NCBI GenBank assembly: GCA_965215295.1
Contig: OZ244045.1
Coordinates: 3,472,001-3,536,000, forward strand
Source of the DNA: HK1 sp965215295
GTDB taxonomy: Bacteria > Pseudomonadota > Gammaproteobacteria > HK1
DNA: 64,000 bases
Reading direction: 5' to 3'
Position numbers and translations under genes: made by a program. A model generated the notes under the pieces. The model worked only from the letters and a program-made list of their open reading frames with translations. It had not been told where the DNA came from and made no database searches. Below are positions 9,801 to 18,799 of this stretch, piece after piece (the stretch's first letter is position 1; each line of letters starts with the position of its first letter).

Positions 9801-10795
9801 CGGCGGTGAGGAGCGAACAACGCCTGCTGGTGGGCCGCGGACATCCGGGCATGGAGGGGGAACAGCTCGGTGTCCGGCAGCCGGAGGCGTCCGGCCCGGG
9901 CCTCGGTCTCGCGGATCTCGCGCTCCCCGGACAGGAAGACGAGCACGTCGCCGGGCTCGTCGCGCAGCTCCTCCAGCGCTCCCGCGACCTTCTCCGGGGT
10001 GTCGTCCCCTTCCTCTCCGGGCCGGTACCGGATCTCGATGGGATGGGTCCGGCCCTCCACCTCGATGACCGGCGCTTCGCCGAAGAACGCCCGCAGCTTG
10101 TCGGCCTCCAGGGTGGCCGACGCCACCACGACCCGCAGGTCCGGACGCCGCGGCACGAGCTGGCGGAGATAGCCGAGGACGAAGTCGATGTTCAGGTTCC
10201 GCTCGTGCGCCTCGTCGATGATCAGCGTGTCGTAGGCCAGCAGGTCGCGATCGCGCTGGATCTCCGCGAGCAGGATGCCGTCGGTCATCAGCTTGACCAG
10301 GGTGCCCGGCGCGATCCGCTGGCGGAAGCGGACCTGGTACCCCACGAGCTGCCCGAGTCCGGTACCGATCTCCGCCGCGACCCGCGCCGCAACGCTCCGC
10401 GCCGCGATCCGCCTCGGCTGGGTATGGCCGATCATCGCGCCGACCCCCCGGCCCGCCCCGAGGCAGATCTTCGCGAGCTGGGTACTCTTCCCCGATCCGG
10501 TCGCGCCGGTCACCAGCGTGACCGGATGCGCGGCGACCGCCCGTGCGATCGCTCGCGCCTTCTCCGCGATCGGCAGGTCCGCGGCGACCTCCGTCTCCGG
10601 CACCGACGCCGCGCGCGCGGCGCGGCGGGCGGCCGACCCCTCGGCCGCCGCGATCAGCTCCGCCCACTGCCCGGGGGTCGCGTTCCGGCCCAGCTTCTCG
10701 CGGCGGCGGCGAAGGCGCGCCGCGTCGGCGAGCATGCACGCCTCGAACCGCTCATCGAGCGCCTGCGGGGAAACGGCGCGCGCCGGCTCGTTCAT
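6878..10795 (-). CDS. hrpA: ATP-dependent RNA helicase HrpA (DEAH box)
   Basis: 1305 residues, matching the long bacterial HrpA class. Motif I GATGSGKST is at about 97-105, DEAH in IIDEAHERNLN at 194-197 and SAT at 226-228. Downstream are the helicase C domain (ATNVAETSLTVPGIRFVIDAG, then QRAGRCGRTGPG), the HA2/OB region and the long DUF3418-type tail characteristic of HrpA. It unwinds or remodels RNA; E. coli HrpA is linked to mRNA processing and stalled ribosomes. The start is taken as the ATG at 10795 (MNEPARAVSPQALDERFEAC). A further in-frame ATG at 10897 exists, but the 34 residues between are encoded by the local direct repeat and do not look conserved. The first codons themselves belong to a tandem duplication that extends upstream. 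Confidence 0.93.
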   Translation of the reverse strand: MNEPARAVSPQALDERFEACMLADAARLRRRREKLGRNATPGQWAELIAAAEGSAARRAARAASVPETEVAADLPIAEKARAIARAVAAHPVTLVTGATGSGKSTQLAKICLGAGRGVGAMIGHTQPRRIAARSVAARVAAEIGTGLGQLVGYQVRFRQRIAPGTLVKLMTDGILLAEIQRDRDLLAYDTLIIDEAHERNLNIDFVLGYLRQLVPRRPDLRVVVASATLEADKLRAFFGEAPVIEVEGRTHPIEIRYRPGEEGDDTPEKVAGALEELRDEPGDVLVFLSGEREIRETEARAGRLRLPDTELFPLHARMSAAHQQALFAPHRRRRVVLATNVAETSLTVPGIRFVIDAGTARVSRYAHRTGVQRLPVEPIARASADQRAGRCGRTGPGVCIRLYDEADLAARPTHPEPEIRRSDLAAVLLRMLSLGMHDVERFPFIDPPDRRHVNDGLRLLRELGAVDAGGVLTRIGGRLARLPLDPRIGRMLLEAHALGCVADVLVIASFLSVPDPRERSPGRKAAAQAAHSRLADPRSDFLGIVGLWRRFLSVANDPGESMRRFCRRHALSPVRMRDWLDVHGQIRDVCRELGIRPREFGASPGRVHRALLSGLLRCVGSRTPEGQYRGLRGTAFRLAPSSVLHPAVAPWIVAAEVVETERAYAFAAGRVRAEWVEAAAGDLVRRTHFDAHWDARRAEPMVFEQVVLYGLTLIARRQVRFAPVSREGAREVFVRSGLVEGGYACRHSFVEHNRREIARLRIVEHKLRSPGAIVSDDAVFAFYDARVPARVVDGRTFEEWLSGLGEDRAHGLDLHREDIAPGVPLPGEGAFPDVLRADGQTLPLAYRFAPGEDDDGLTVTIPLDGLADLDPGRFEWLVPGMLEDKVLALLRALPKSVRRAVMPLAGVAREFIAEAPAGEGSLHEALARFLDRTRGVSVPRDAWSPARLRRALPAHLLMRFEVTDRDGAVLDRGRRLDEIERRLLERSGGSGGVAPDRDERGHAAWTFGAVPVEAEDRAGDGSGVVFPALRDIGSGVVVEHFQARDSAERSHRGGLVRLFSLGVRREARECLRALPGMDELCLLYAMAASPPDWIETPPAHPGRPAPGTCAEARRDLVERAVTRVFVAPAAAIRERSRFEAVLAEGRGEFAGGLAAAVDGGLAILRAARTVRRLIDAPDLHAPPESLADARRQLDGLVHHGFLATTPDDAFASLPRYLEALRVRLEKLRRGGASDARRLAGILPLQQRLESRARDIRARGRRDTELARHRWMLEEYRVSVFAQELGTAFRVSRKKLDEQWSRIAAL

Positions 10796-11112
10796 CGCGC
10801 CCCGGTCCTCGGCCGCTCGTCCATTCCGTGCGCCAGGGCCGTGCCTTGCGCACCGCATGACGCGGTCGCGGTCATCGCGCCCGGTCCCCGGTGCCACTCA
10901 TCGAGCGCCTGCGGGGAAACGGTGCGCACCGGCTCGCTCATCGCGCCCCGGTCCTCGGCCGCTCGTCCGTTCCGTGCGCCAGGGCCATGCCTTGTCCACC
11001 GCATGACGCGGCCGTGGTCATCGCGCCCGGACCCCGCTGCGCTCATCGAGTGCCTGCGGGGCAACGGTGTGCGCCAGGGCCGTGCCTTGTGCACCGCATG
11101 ACGCGGTCGCGG

Positions 11113-11130
<18 letters not shown>
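10751..11130. repeat. Long tandem duplication (about 146-bp unit, 2-3 copies) between hrpA and maf
   Basis: The word CTCATCGAGCGCCTGCGGGG starts at 10751 and 10897 and recurs with one change at 11042, steps of 146 and 145 bases. Each unit also carries GTGCGCCAGGGCC and CGCATGACGCGGTC blocks; the third copy lacks an internal segment of about 45 bp. The first copy includes the 5' coding end of hrpA and the last includes the final codons of maf, so the unit spans a gene junction that has been amplified. Confidence 0.85.
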
Positions 11131-11763
<633 letters not shown>

Positions 11764-11767
11764 CCGG

Positions 11768-12244
11768 TCATCCTCGGTGGTAGGGATGGCGGCGGACGAT
11801 CGTGGACGCTCGATAGAGTTGCTCGACGACGACGATCCGCGCCAGCCCGTGCGGCAGCGTGAGAGGGGACAGCGACCAGCGGTGCTCGGCCGCTTCGAGG
11901 CATGACGGGGCGAGGCCGTCGGCGCCGCCGATGAGCAACGCGAGAGGGCGCCCGTCATGCATCCAGCGTTCGATGCGGCTCGCAAGCGCCAAGGTCGTCC
12001 ATGGCGAGCCGCGCTCGTCGAGGGCGACGACGCGGGCGCCGGCAGGGGTCGCCGCGACGAGGCGCCTGCCCTCGTCTTCGACGCCGGGTTCTGGTCCTCC
12101 CCGGTCGCGCTTCGTGCGCTTCGACGGGGCGAGCTCGTGAAGCTCGAGCGGAAGCTCCGGCGGCATGCGGTGCGCGTACTCCCGGAATCCGTCCCGCTCC
12201 CATCCGGCGCGGCGGCGACCGATGGCGATGAGGTGAATGCGCAT
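11768..12244 (-). CDS. rlmH: 23S rRNA (pseudouridine1915-N3)-methyltransferase RlmH
   Basis: 158 residues, the standard length for RlmH (YbeA), a small SPOUT-fold enzyme methylating pseudouridine 1915 in helix 69 of 23S rRNA. The signature regions are present: N-terminal MRIHLIAIG, the glycine-rich SAM-binding LLIGGADGL, LTLPHGLARIVVVEQLYRA and the terminal RRHPYHRG. It follows rsfS, as in many Proteobacteria, with about 175 bases between them that show no gene. Confidence 0.95.
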   Translation of the reverse strand: MRIHLIAIGRRRAGWERDGFREYAHRMPPELPLELHELAPSKRTKRDRGGPEPGVEDEGRRLVAATPAGARVVALDERGSPWTTLALASRIERWMHDGRPLALLIGGADGLAPSCLEAAEHRWSLSPLTLPHGLARIVVVEQLYRASTIVRRHPYHRG

Positions 12245-12419
12245 TGGCGTGGCCGGTGGCGGGTGATCGCGTGATTGGGACCGACGGGTTCGAAACGGGT
12301 TGCCGGCGCGGACCCGGACATCGCTCCCGGTCGCGCCGATGGTCGATGCGGGCGCGATTGAGCGGGACTCCGTGCGTTCGTTCCCGGCGCTCCCCGGCGG
12401 CCGGGGGCGTCACCGGGGC

Positions 12420-12842
12420 TCAGGCCGATTCGGTGCTCCGCGACGGCGGCCGGCGGCCGGTGCCGCCCCAGAGCTTCTCGAGCTGATAGGTCTCGCGGGT
12501 TTCGGGCGTCATGACGTGCAGCACGAGGTCGCCGAGATCGACGAGCACCCACTCGCCCTCGCGCAGCCCCTCCACGCCGAGCGGCCGGCAGCCCGCGGCC
12601 CTGGACCGTTCGATGAGGTGTTCGGCCGTGGCCTTGACGTGGCGTGTGGATCGCCCGCTGGCGACGACCATCACGTCGGTGACGTCGGTCAGGTCGCGGA
12701 CATCGAGGACGGTGATGCTCCGCGCCTTGCGGTCCTCCAGGGCGCCGGTGACGATGGCCGTCAGCACTTCGGTGTCGACGGGGATGGCGCCGGCCGTTCG
12801 TCCGGTCGCGCGGCGAGCCGTGCCTTCAACGTTGATGGGCAT
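12420..12842 (-). CDS. rsfS: Ribosomal silencing factor RsfS
   Basis: 140 residues. It contains the RsfS/Iojap core: ALEDRKARSITVLDVRDLTDVTDVMVVASG and the C-terminal VDLGDLVLHVMTPETRETY with a YQLEKLWG tail. RsfS binds ribosomal protein uL14 and blocks subunit joining when nutrients are short. The start ATG at 12842 lies within the end of nadD (17-base overlap), so the two are translationally linked. Confidence 0.95.
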   Translation of the reverse strand: MPINVEGTARRATGRTAGAIPVDTEVLTAIVTGALEDRKARSITVLDVRDLTDVTDVMVVASGRSTRHVKATAEHLIERSRAAGCRPLGVEGLREGEWVLVDLGDLVLHVMTPETRETYQLEKLWGGTGRRPPSRSTESA

Positions 12843-13497
12843 AGAGATCCTCTTTGACGACGATGTCGTGGACCCGGTCGGGGACGAGGAACCGGATCGA
12901 CTCCCCGCGGGCGCGCAGCGATCGTATGCGGCTGGCGGAGATGTCGAGGGTGGGGAGGTCGCGCACGAAGACGACACTCCCGGAAGAGGTGGTGCGGAGT
13001 ACTTCGGGGTCGTCGCGCCGCCGCTCGCGCAGGAGGTCCGCCACGCTCCCGTCGCGCGGCAGTGCGGTGGCGCCGGGGCGTTCCGCGACGACGACGTGGG
13101 CAAGGGCCGGAATGCGTTCGAAGCCGATCCAGGCGTCGAGTCGTGAGATCGCGTCCATTCCCAGGATCAGACACAGCGAGGCTCCGGGGAGTTCCTCGCG
13201 CATCGCCTGCAACGTGTCCGCGGTCACGGTCGGTCCGGGGCGCGAGAGCTCGCGCCCGTCCGCTTCGAGTCCGGGGACGTCCGCGACCGCGGCTTCGAGC
13301 AGGCGCATGCGTACCTCGGCGCTCGCGGCGGGGGCGCGCCTGAGCCGCGGACTGGGTGCGAGCATCAGGCGGACCGAGTCGAGACCCAGGGCGGCGCGCA
13401 CTTCCAGGGCGAGCCGGAGGTGCGCGCAGTGCACCGGGTCGAACGTGCCGCCGAGGATCCCGATGGTTTCGAGGGGTGCCGGTCCGGTTGGCCGCAT
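12826..13497 (-). CDS. nadD: Nicotinate-nucleotide adenylyltransferase
   Basis: 223 residues, the standard NadD size. The nucleotidyltransferase motif GGTFDPVHCAHLRLA is at about 16-30, with His23 and His26 as the HxGH-type pair variant (HCAH), and the second motif SASRIRS is near the C-terminus. It adenylates nicotinate mononucleotide in NAD biosynthesis. It sits between proA and rsfS in the conserved gammaproteobacterial order. Confidence 0.94.
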   Translation of the reverse strand: MRPTGPAPLETIGILGGTFDPVHCAHLRLALEVRAALGLDSVRLMLAPSPRLRRAPAASAEVRMRLLEAAVADVPGLEADGRELSRPGPTVTADTLQAMREELPGASLCLILGMDAISRLDAWIGFERIPALAHVVVAERPGATALPRDGSVADLLRERRRDDPEVLRTTSSGSVVFVRDLPTLDISASRIRSLRARGESIRFLVPDRVHDIVVKEDLYAHQR

Positions 13498-13596
13498 GGC
13501 CTCAGCGGGCTACCCGAATGGAGTGCGCGAACGGCAGGCCGCGCCCGGCGCGCCCGCCGCGGCGGTGGGGACCGCGTCTGGCGGTGCGGGCGTCGA

Positions 13597-14835
13597 TCAG
13601 CCGCGTACCTGTCCGTTGCCGAGCACGATGAACTTCCGCGTCGTGAGCCCTTCGAGTCCGACCGGCCCGCGCACGTGCAGCCGGTCGGTGCTGATCCCGA
13701 TCTCCGCGCCGAGTCCGTACTCGAATCCGTCGCAGAAGCAGGTGGGCGCGTTCACCATGACCGAGCTCGAATCGACCTCGGTCATGAACCGGCGGGCCCG
13801 GGCGAGGTCCTCGGTCACGATGGCGTCGGTGTGGCCGGAGCCGTAACGGCCGATGTGCGCCATCGCCTCGTCGATGTCGCCGACCAGCCGTACCGCGAGG
13901 ATCGGGGCGAGGAACTCCGTCGCCCAGTCTTCCTCCGTGGCCGGGACCGCGCCGGCGACCAGCCTCCGGGTTGCCTCGCAGCCTCGCAGCTCGACCCCGG
14001 CCTCCGCGAACCGCTCCGCCAGGGCCGGGAGCACCCGGGGCGCGATGCCGCGCCCGACGAGCAGCGTCTCCATCGCCCCGCAGATCCCGTAGCGGTAGGT
14101 CTTCGCGTTGAACGCGACGGTGGCCGCCATGTCCGGGTCGGCGCGGTCGTCGATGAAGACGTGGCAGTTGCCGTCGAGGTGCTTGATCACCGGGATCCGG
14201 GCCTCCCGGCCGATGCGCTCGATGAGCCCCTTGCCGCCCCGCGGAATGATGACGTCCACGTGCTCGTCCATGGTGACGAGCTTCCCGACCGCGGCGCGGT
14301 CCCTCGTCTCCACCACCTGGACCGCATCGCGGGGGAGTCCCGCGGCCGCAAGCCCTTCGTGGATGCACTCGGCGATGGCGAGGTTCGACGCCAGCGCCTC
14401 GGAGCCGCCGCGCAGGATGGTCGCGTTGCCGGACTTCAGGCACAGCGCCGCGGCGTCGGCGGTGACGTTGGGACGCGACTCGTAGATGATTCCGATGACC
14501 CCGAGCGGCACCCGCATCCGCCCGACCTCCAGGCCCGACGGCCGCTTGCGCATCTCGCTGATCTCGCCGACGGGGTCCGGGAGCGCCGCGATCTGCCTCA
14601 GCCCCTCGGCCATGGATCGAACGCGGGCGTCGGTGAGCTCGAGCCGGTCGAGCAACGGGGCGGCGAGACGGTTCGACCGGCCCGCGTCGAGATCCCGTCG
14701 ATTCGCCGACCGGATGGCCGGAGCCCGCTCCGAGATCGCGTCCGCGATGGCGACGAGGGCGGCGTTCTTCGCCCGGGTCGGCGCGCCCGCCAGCGACCCG
14801 GCGGCGGCGCGCGCGCGCGTACCGAGGCCGAGCAT
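13597..14835 (-). CDS. proA: Gamma-glutamyl phosphate reductase
   Basis: 412 residues of ProA, which reduces gamma-glutamyl phosphate to glutamate semialdehyde in proline synthesis. The aldehyde-dehydrogenase-like fold is clear: GVIGIIYESRPNVTADAAALCLKSGN, the PRGGKGLIERIG nucleotide-binding loop and the catalytic Cys in RYGICGAMETLLV near residue 250. Just upstream of the ATG at 14835 the same frame reads EDLDAY, which resembles normal ProA N-termini, but I see no ATG, GTG or TTG there, so the true start may be an unusual codon or the annotated ATG. It is 99 bases ahead of nadD. Confidence 0.94.
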   Translation of the reverse strand: MLGLGTRARAAAGSLAGAPTRAKNAALVAIADAISERAPAIRSANRRDLDAGRSNRLAAPLLDRLELTDARVRSMAEGLRQIAALPDPVGEISEMRKRPSGLEVGRMRVPLGVIGIIYESRPNVTADAAALCLKSGNATILRGGSEALASNLAIAECIHEGLAAAGLPRDAVQVVETRDRAAVGKLVTMDEHVDVIIPRGGKGLIERIGREARIPVIKHLDGNCHVFIDDRADPDMAATVAFNAKTYRYGICGAMETLLVGRGIAPRVLPALAERFAEAGVELRGCEATRRLVAGAVPATEEDWATEFLAPILAVRLVGDIDEAMAHIGRYGSGHTDAIVTEDLARARRFMTEVDSSSVMVNAPTCFCDGFEYGLGAEIGISTDRLHVRGPVGLEGLTTRKFIVLGNGQVRG

Positions 14836-15233
14836 GTAGGCGTCCAGGTCTTCGGTCGCGGCTTCGGGTTGCAGAACCGCGCTGGCGGAGGCTGCGGCTG
14901 TCGTTGCGATGGGTCCGTTCTCCGACGTTCGTGGAACCGGCGTTCGACCACCGTCGGCCGGGGAATTATATCGAAGACACGGCAGGCCGTGACTGAGGTG
15001 GTCCCGGATTTGGTGAGCTCGAGCTCCCTGCGGTCAATCTCGGGGTGTCCGCCGGGAAGCCCTTCGGCCATGGCGCGCGCTCGCCTCGCGGGCGTCGCGC
15101 TCCCAGCGCTGCCTCTCCTCGCGTGATCCCTCCATGGAACCTTGGGGCCGCAGCGCCCCTGGCACCGCATCATGCGACACGAGCGATTCGCGCTGAGGAG
15201 AACAAGGCGGCGGTGGTCCCTTCGCCGTGCGCC
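14836..15233. other. Intergenic region without a recognisable gene
   Basis: About 400 bases between the start of proA and the end of the DUF2335 gene. Reading frames crossing it are shadows with no family resemblance. An AT-richer patch near 14965-14975 (GAATTATATCG) is a plausible proA promoter area but no clear hexamers can be assigned. No tRNA fold was seen. Confidence 0.5.
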
Positions 15234-15674
15234 CTACTGCCGTGAGGATCTCGGCGGTCTACCCAGCACGAGGCGAGCAAGCGTAGTTATCACGCCGGCC
15301 AAGCCAATCGGAAGCGCAATCCAGATTTGCCCGAACCATGTCGCCAGCCCGGCCACCACTAACATGCCAAGTCCGAGAATTGTCGCTGCGTCTATCTTGC
15401 GCCGATCGTTGGCGATAGCACCACGTTGCGCCTCCTGGCGAATTTCCTGCTCCCTTTCTGCCATCGCCAGAATGCGATTCCCGGCATCGGGTACGACTTG
15501 GTTGTACCGCTCGAACGCATCCGGCGAAGGCAACGGCCCCGAGAATGCTTCGAAGTGGGTGACGGCAGTGATGACCCTGAGTTGCTCATCCTTCGGGAGA
15601 GCGGATAGCTCCTCAATGACTTTCTCGGTTGGTACCGCAGACGGCGTGGAGTTGTCCGGTGAAGCATCAGTCAC
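15234..15674 (-). CDS. DUF2335 family membrane protein
   Basis: 146 residues. The middle reads PLPSPDAFERYNQVVPDAGN followed by RILAMAEREQEIRQEAQ, the typical DUF2335 core in which a helix predicted to be cytoplasmic precedes two transmembrane helices; here hydrophobic spans are ILGLGMLVVAGLATWFGQIW and LPIGLAGVITTLARLVLG. DUF2335 has no proven function; these genes often sit in accessory regions. The GTG at 15674 is preferred because it overlaps the stop codon of the upstream gene by eight bases (GTGACTGA), which implies translational coupling; the longer frame upstream overlaps that gene by nearly 90 bases. Base composition is lower in GC than its neighbours, fitting acquisition. Confidence 0.7.
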   Translation of the reverse strand: MTDASPDNSTPSAVPTEKVIEELSALPKDEQLRVITAVTHFEAFSGPLPSPDAFERYNQVVPDAGNRILAMAEREQEIRQEAQRGAIANDRRKIDAATILGLGMLVVAGLATWFGQIWIALPIGLAGVITTLARLVLGRPPRSSRQ

Positions 15675-16044
15675 CAACCCTGTCCTCCGTAAGGCCGAGG
15701 ATGGCGATAGCTCTACTAAAGTCGGCCCGGATGCGCAGCGCATCACGTAGCCGTGCACCGTACCCGTGATCGAGGGGGGTCAGTTCGATGTCACCCGGGG
15801 AGCCCCAGACGTCAGAAAATGCATCGAGTCCACTCGATTCGGGAACAGGGAGTGCCGAAACGGGTCGCCACCGAACGACACATGTCGGGACAACGTGCGC
15901 ATAACTGGCCCAATGGACGTCTGCTGGCTCATACCAGAAATCAGTCGGCTCGCCCATTGCGTGCGGTTCAGGGTTATAGATAGGCGCCCGCGACTCCCTC
16001 GACGAGAGCACGGGTCGCCGGGGCCACATCCCGGCTTTGAGCAT
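15667..16044 (-). CDS. Unknown small protein, coupled to the DUF2335 gene
   Basis: 125 residues from the ATG at 16044, which has an AGGAGA ribosome-binding site eight bases upstream; the frame opens earlier but without such a signal. The sequence (MLKAGMWPRRPVLSS..., with a Trp/Tyr-rich centre WYEPADVHWASYAHVV and an acidic segment ELTPLDHGYGARLRDAL) matches nothing I recognise. There is no signal peptide or membrane span. It ends inside the start of the DUF2335 gene, so the pair is probably one operon. Nothing in the sequence gives a function. Confidence 0.45.
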   Translation of the reverse strand: MLKAGMWPRRPVLSSRESRAPIYNPEPHAMGEPTDFWYEPADVHWASYAHVVPTCVVRWRPVSALPVPESSGLDAFSDVWGSPGDIELTPLDHGYGARLRDALRIRADFSRAIAILGLTEDRVGD

Positions 16045-16625
16045 GGATCGTTTCTCCTGGTGCATTTCACCATCGCGCGCAGTGGAGGGCTGCCTGTGTG
16101 GGAGCGATTCGATCGGCACCGCTGAATGGCAAGTCACTTCCAAGTGCTTGACACAGCCACTATCGGAATCCAGCGCGCACCACCTCCCGGTGATAGCCGG
16201 TGGCAGGAGCTGGATGGGGGCTGATGGCGGACGACAGCGCGTCACACGTGGGCAGAAGTCACCGCCTCGCCGCCGCGGACGTCCGCTCCGAGGACAATCG
16301 TGGTTGCACACATCTGGTCGCCCTCCTGTCACGCCAGCTACGGGACCATGGTCCGATCACGTTCCCGGCGTTCGTCAGATTCGACCCTCTCGGGCCGGTG
16401 TGCCGATTCGGCCGACCTCCGGTTGTCGCGCCGAGCCTTCAATAGAGGTAGGGTCTTTCTAGCACGTTTTCCACACCAATGGGACACTTCGATACACCGA
16501 GCTGCGGACAATCCGCGTCTATCCGCTCAGCGGAAGCAGCAGGTCCGGCTCGTCATTGCGCACGTCGTTCACGGAGCGCGACACCGGCCACCGCTCGAAT
16601 GGGCCCTCGTGCGCGTGGCGCGCCA
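16045..16625. other. Region without a recognisable gene
   Basis: About 580 bases between the coupled gene pair and the IS remnant. Open frames on both strands lack ribosome-binding sites and family resemblance. It could contain the promoter of the minus-strand gene pair. No repeat was noticed. Confidence 0.4.
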
Positions 16626-16969
16626 CTGAACCGCCCCGGGAATCCCGGAGACATTTGGTTCGAGTCACGCGGCCAGCGCCGTGTGCTCGCTTTGGCGATA
16701 GTACGCCGCTTCGGCCTCGGCCGCAGGCCGGTTCCCGATGGGCTCGAGGTCCGTCGGTGGTTGAACCAATCGACCCATTCGAGGGTTGTGAACTCCACCG
16801 GCTCCAGGCCTCGCCAGGGGCCGCGGGTTCGAATCCCCTCGGTCTTGTACAGCCCGATGATGGACTCGGCCAGAGCGTTGTCGTACGAATTGCCGACGCT
16901 GCCGACCGATGGCTCGATGCTGGCCTCGGCAATGCCATGTCTGCGCATGGAACCGGTGAGAAATCCGGG
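16626..16969 (-). mobile_element. IS3-family element remnant, transposase C-terminal end, frameshifted
   Basis: On the minus strand the frame opens with IEPSVGSVGNSYDNALAESI, then GLYKTEG and EWVDWFNHRR, the C-terminal part of an IS3-family integrase-core transposase. After HRR the frame must shift by one base to continue LEPIGNRPAAEAEAAYYRQS and EHTALAA before a stop at 16665. About 15 bases on is TGAACCGCCCCGGGAATCCC, which looks like the element's right-hand end, closing near 16626. The N-terminal two thirds and the left end are missing, so it is a dead fragment. It sits directly after holA, marking the junction of the accessory island with the conserved block. Confidence 0.8.
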
Positions 16970-18034
16970 CTAATCAAAGGGTGCGGCTCGCGGCAGCTTC
17001 ACCCGGCACATTGCCAGCGCCAGTCGTTCGAGGCCCGACCATCCGTCGTCGCGGGACCAGCGGACCACGGCGCCGGAGCGCCCCGGCGACCCCTTGAGGA
17101 TCCGGTCCACCCCCTCCGCGACCCCGAGCAACCGCACCCAGCCCCGGCGGGGCATGCGCGACACGGCGCGCTGGACAAGGTGCTTTCGTCTCCACCATCC
17201 GCCGAACCCCCCGCGCAGCACGTCGTCGAGGCGGTCGCCGCGCTCCAGCCCGGCCGCGATGCCGCACACGCTGCGGATGGCCCAGGCGAGAGAGCCGAGG
17301 ACGTGGATCGGCTCCATGCCTTCCTCGCGAAGGGTCCGGAGGATCCTCACCGTGCGCGCGCCATCGCCTTCCAGAGCGGGGTCGATGAGGTCGAACGCGC
17401 CGAACCGGGCGCTGTCCGCGACGGTGCGCATGACGTCGTCCACCGTGACCGGTCGTCCTTCGGCGAGCAGGCGGAGCTTGTCGATCTCCTGCGCACACGC
17501 GAGAAGGTTCCCTTCGCTGCGCTCGGCGAGCGCAGCGGCCGCGTCGCGCTCGAAGGAGACCCCGCGCGACGCGCCCCGATCGACGATCCACCGCGGGAGG
17601 TCGCGGGCGCGGACGGGGTACACCTCGATCACGTCGCCGGCGCGTTCGAGGGCCTTGAACCACTTCGTGGAGGCCGCACGGCGGTCGAGCCGGCCGCACG
17701 ACAGCAGCAGCACCATGTCCGGGGGCGGGCTCGCCGCGTACTGCGCAAGGGCCGGACCGCCGTCCCGTCCCGGCGACCCCCCCGGCACTCTCAGGTCGAT
17801 GAGCCTTCGCTCCGCGAACAGGGACAGGCTTGCGGCGTGCGCCCCCAGCTCGCTCCAGTCGAAACCGGACTCCGCGTGCAGCACGATGCGCTCCGCGAAT
17901 CCCGCCGCGCGCGCGGCACGGCGGATGACATCGAGCGATTCCTCGCGTTGCAGGGGCTCGTCACCGTGGACGACATGGACGCTCGCGAGGCCACGAGCGA
18001 GGTGGCGTTCGAGCTGTTCGGGCCGGACGCGCAC
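16970..18034 (-). CDS. holA: DNA polymerase III delta subunit
   Basis: 354 residues, the standard HolA length. Family features are the N-terminal ERHLARGLASVHVVHGDEPL, FAERRLIDLRVP in the AAA-like domain, VYPVRARDLPRWIVDRG, the ALAERSEGNLLACAQEIDKL helix and the C-terminal collar domain. The delta subunit opens the sliding clamp in the clamp-loader complex. It follows lptE in the conserved leuS-lptE-holA order. Its stop abuts the IS remnant, suggesting that the region beyond it has been rearranged. Confidence 0.93.
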   Translation of the reverse strand: MRVRPEQLERHLARGLASVHVVHGDEPLQREESLDVIRRAARAAGFAERIVLHAESGFDWSELGAHAASLSLFAERRLIDLRVPGGSPGRDGGPALAQYAASPPPDMVLLLSCGRLDRRAASTKWFKALERAGDVIEVYPVRARDLPRWIVDRGASRGVSFERDAAAALAERSEGNLLACAQEIDKLRLLAEGRPVTVDDVMRTVADSARFGAFDLIDPALEGDGARTVRILRTLREEGMEPIHVLGSLAWAIRSVCGIAAGLERGDRLDDVLRGGFGGWWRRKHLVQRAVSRMPRRGWVRLLGVAEGVDRILKGSPGRSGAVVRWSRDDGWSGLERLALAMCRVKLPRAAPFD

Positions 18035-18091
18035 GCTACGCGCGGCCGGCCGGCGCGGGTGCGCGTTCCGCGCGCTCCGGGCGACCCACGT

Positions 18092-18595
18092 CTATTGCCC
18101 GAACGCCGCCGCGACCCGGCGCACGATCCGGCTGGCCGCGTCGCGGCGCATCTCGGCATGGAGGGCCTCCCGCTCGCGGCTCTTGCCGAGCACCGCGTCC
18201 GGGTCGTACACGTAGTCGCGCACGAGGGACACCGTCTGCCCCGGCAGGAGTTCCTCGCCGTTCGCACCGGTCAGCCCGAATGCGACTTGGTAGGCCAGCT
18301 CGAACTCCCGCTCGTTCCCCGTGCCCGGATCGACGGAGAGGACGCGCCGCTCGAACCGCTCGCGGCTGAGCCGCAGGATCGCCCCGGCCGCGTCACGGTC
18401 CGGCTGGACCCGGATGCCGCCGCTGTCGAGCACCAGAGTCAGCGCGGCGCCGATTTCGGGAGGTCCGGCGACATGGATGCCGTCGAGCTCGGGCGGGATC
18501 GAAACCGTCCCGCGAAGCTGGTAGCCACAGCCACCGGCGGCCACGACCACCAGGGCCAGGACGAGGTTGCGGACCGTGCCGCGGGCCGGGATCAC
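18092..18595 (-). CDS. lptE: LPS-assembly lipoprotein LptE
   Basis: 167 residues from a GTG at 18595. The signal segment RNLVLALVVVAAGGCGYQLR gives a lipobox with Cys at about 23, followed by GYQLRGTVSIPPELDGIHV, the LptE (RlpB) hallmark. The protein plugs the LptD barrel that inserts lipopolysaccharide into the outer membrane. The longer frame upstream runs through a 37-bp direct repeat and is not protein-like, so the GTG start is preferred. It lies between leuS and holA, as in other Gammaproteobacteria, though the gap to leuS is 229 bases and not the usual few. Confidence 0.88.
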   Translation of the reverse strand: MIPARGTVRNLVLALVVVAAGGCGYQLRGTVSIPPELDGIHVAGPPEIGAALTLVLDSGGIRVQPDRDAAGAILRLSRERFERRVLSVDPGTGNEREFELAYQVAFGLTGANGEELLPGQTVSLVRDYVYDPDAVLGKSREREALHAEMRRDAASRIVRRVAAAFGQ

Positions 18596-18683
18596 CGGTC
18601 CCCCCGTTCCCGCCGCGGCGAAAGCGGAACCGGCGGCCCCGGACGGCCGGACCCGCCGGCGGGACGCCTCCGCGGGCGGCCGT

Positions 18684-18799
18684 CGAAATCGTGCGGACAA
18701 CGGGTCAGGGAATCCACGGGACGCCCCGGACAGGACGGTGACGGTCTCGGGGCGAAATCGTGCGGACAACGGGTCAGGGAATCCACGGGCTCGAACCGG
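18684..18799. repeat. 37-bp exact direct repeat, two copies 79 bp apart
   Basis: The same 37 bases, beginning CGAAATCGTGCGGACAACGG and ending AATCCACGGG, lie at 18684-18720 and 18763-18799, between the end of leuS and the start of lptE. The spacing segment is unrelated. The repeats lengthen an intergenic gap that is normally very short in this operon. A two-copy element may be a recombination scar or a small dispersed repeat. Confidence 0.85.

Noticed and set aside
6077..11101. Very long open frame on the plus strand (about 1670 codons) opposite hrpA
   Set aside because: It is the antisense shadow of hrpA in high-GC DNA. It has low-complexity Arg/Pro/Ala content, no family resemblance, and hrpA on the other strand has all helicase motifs.
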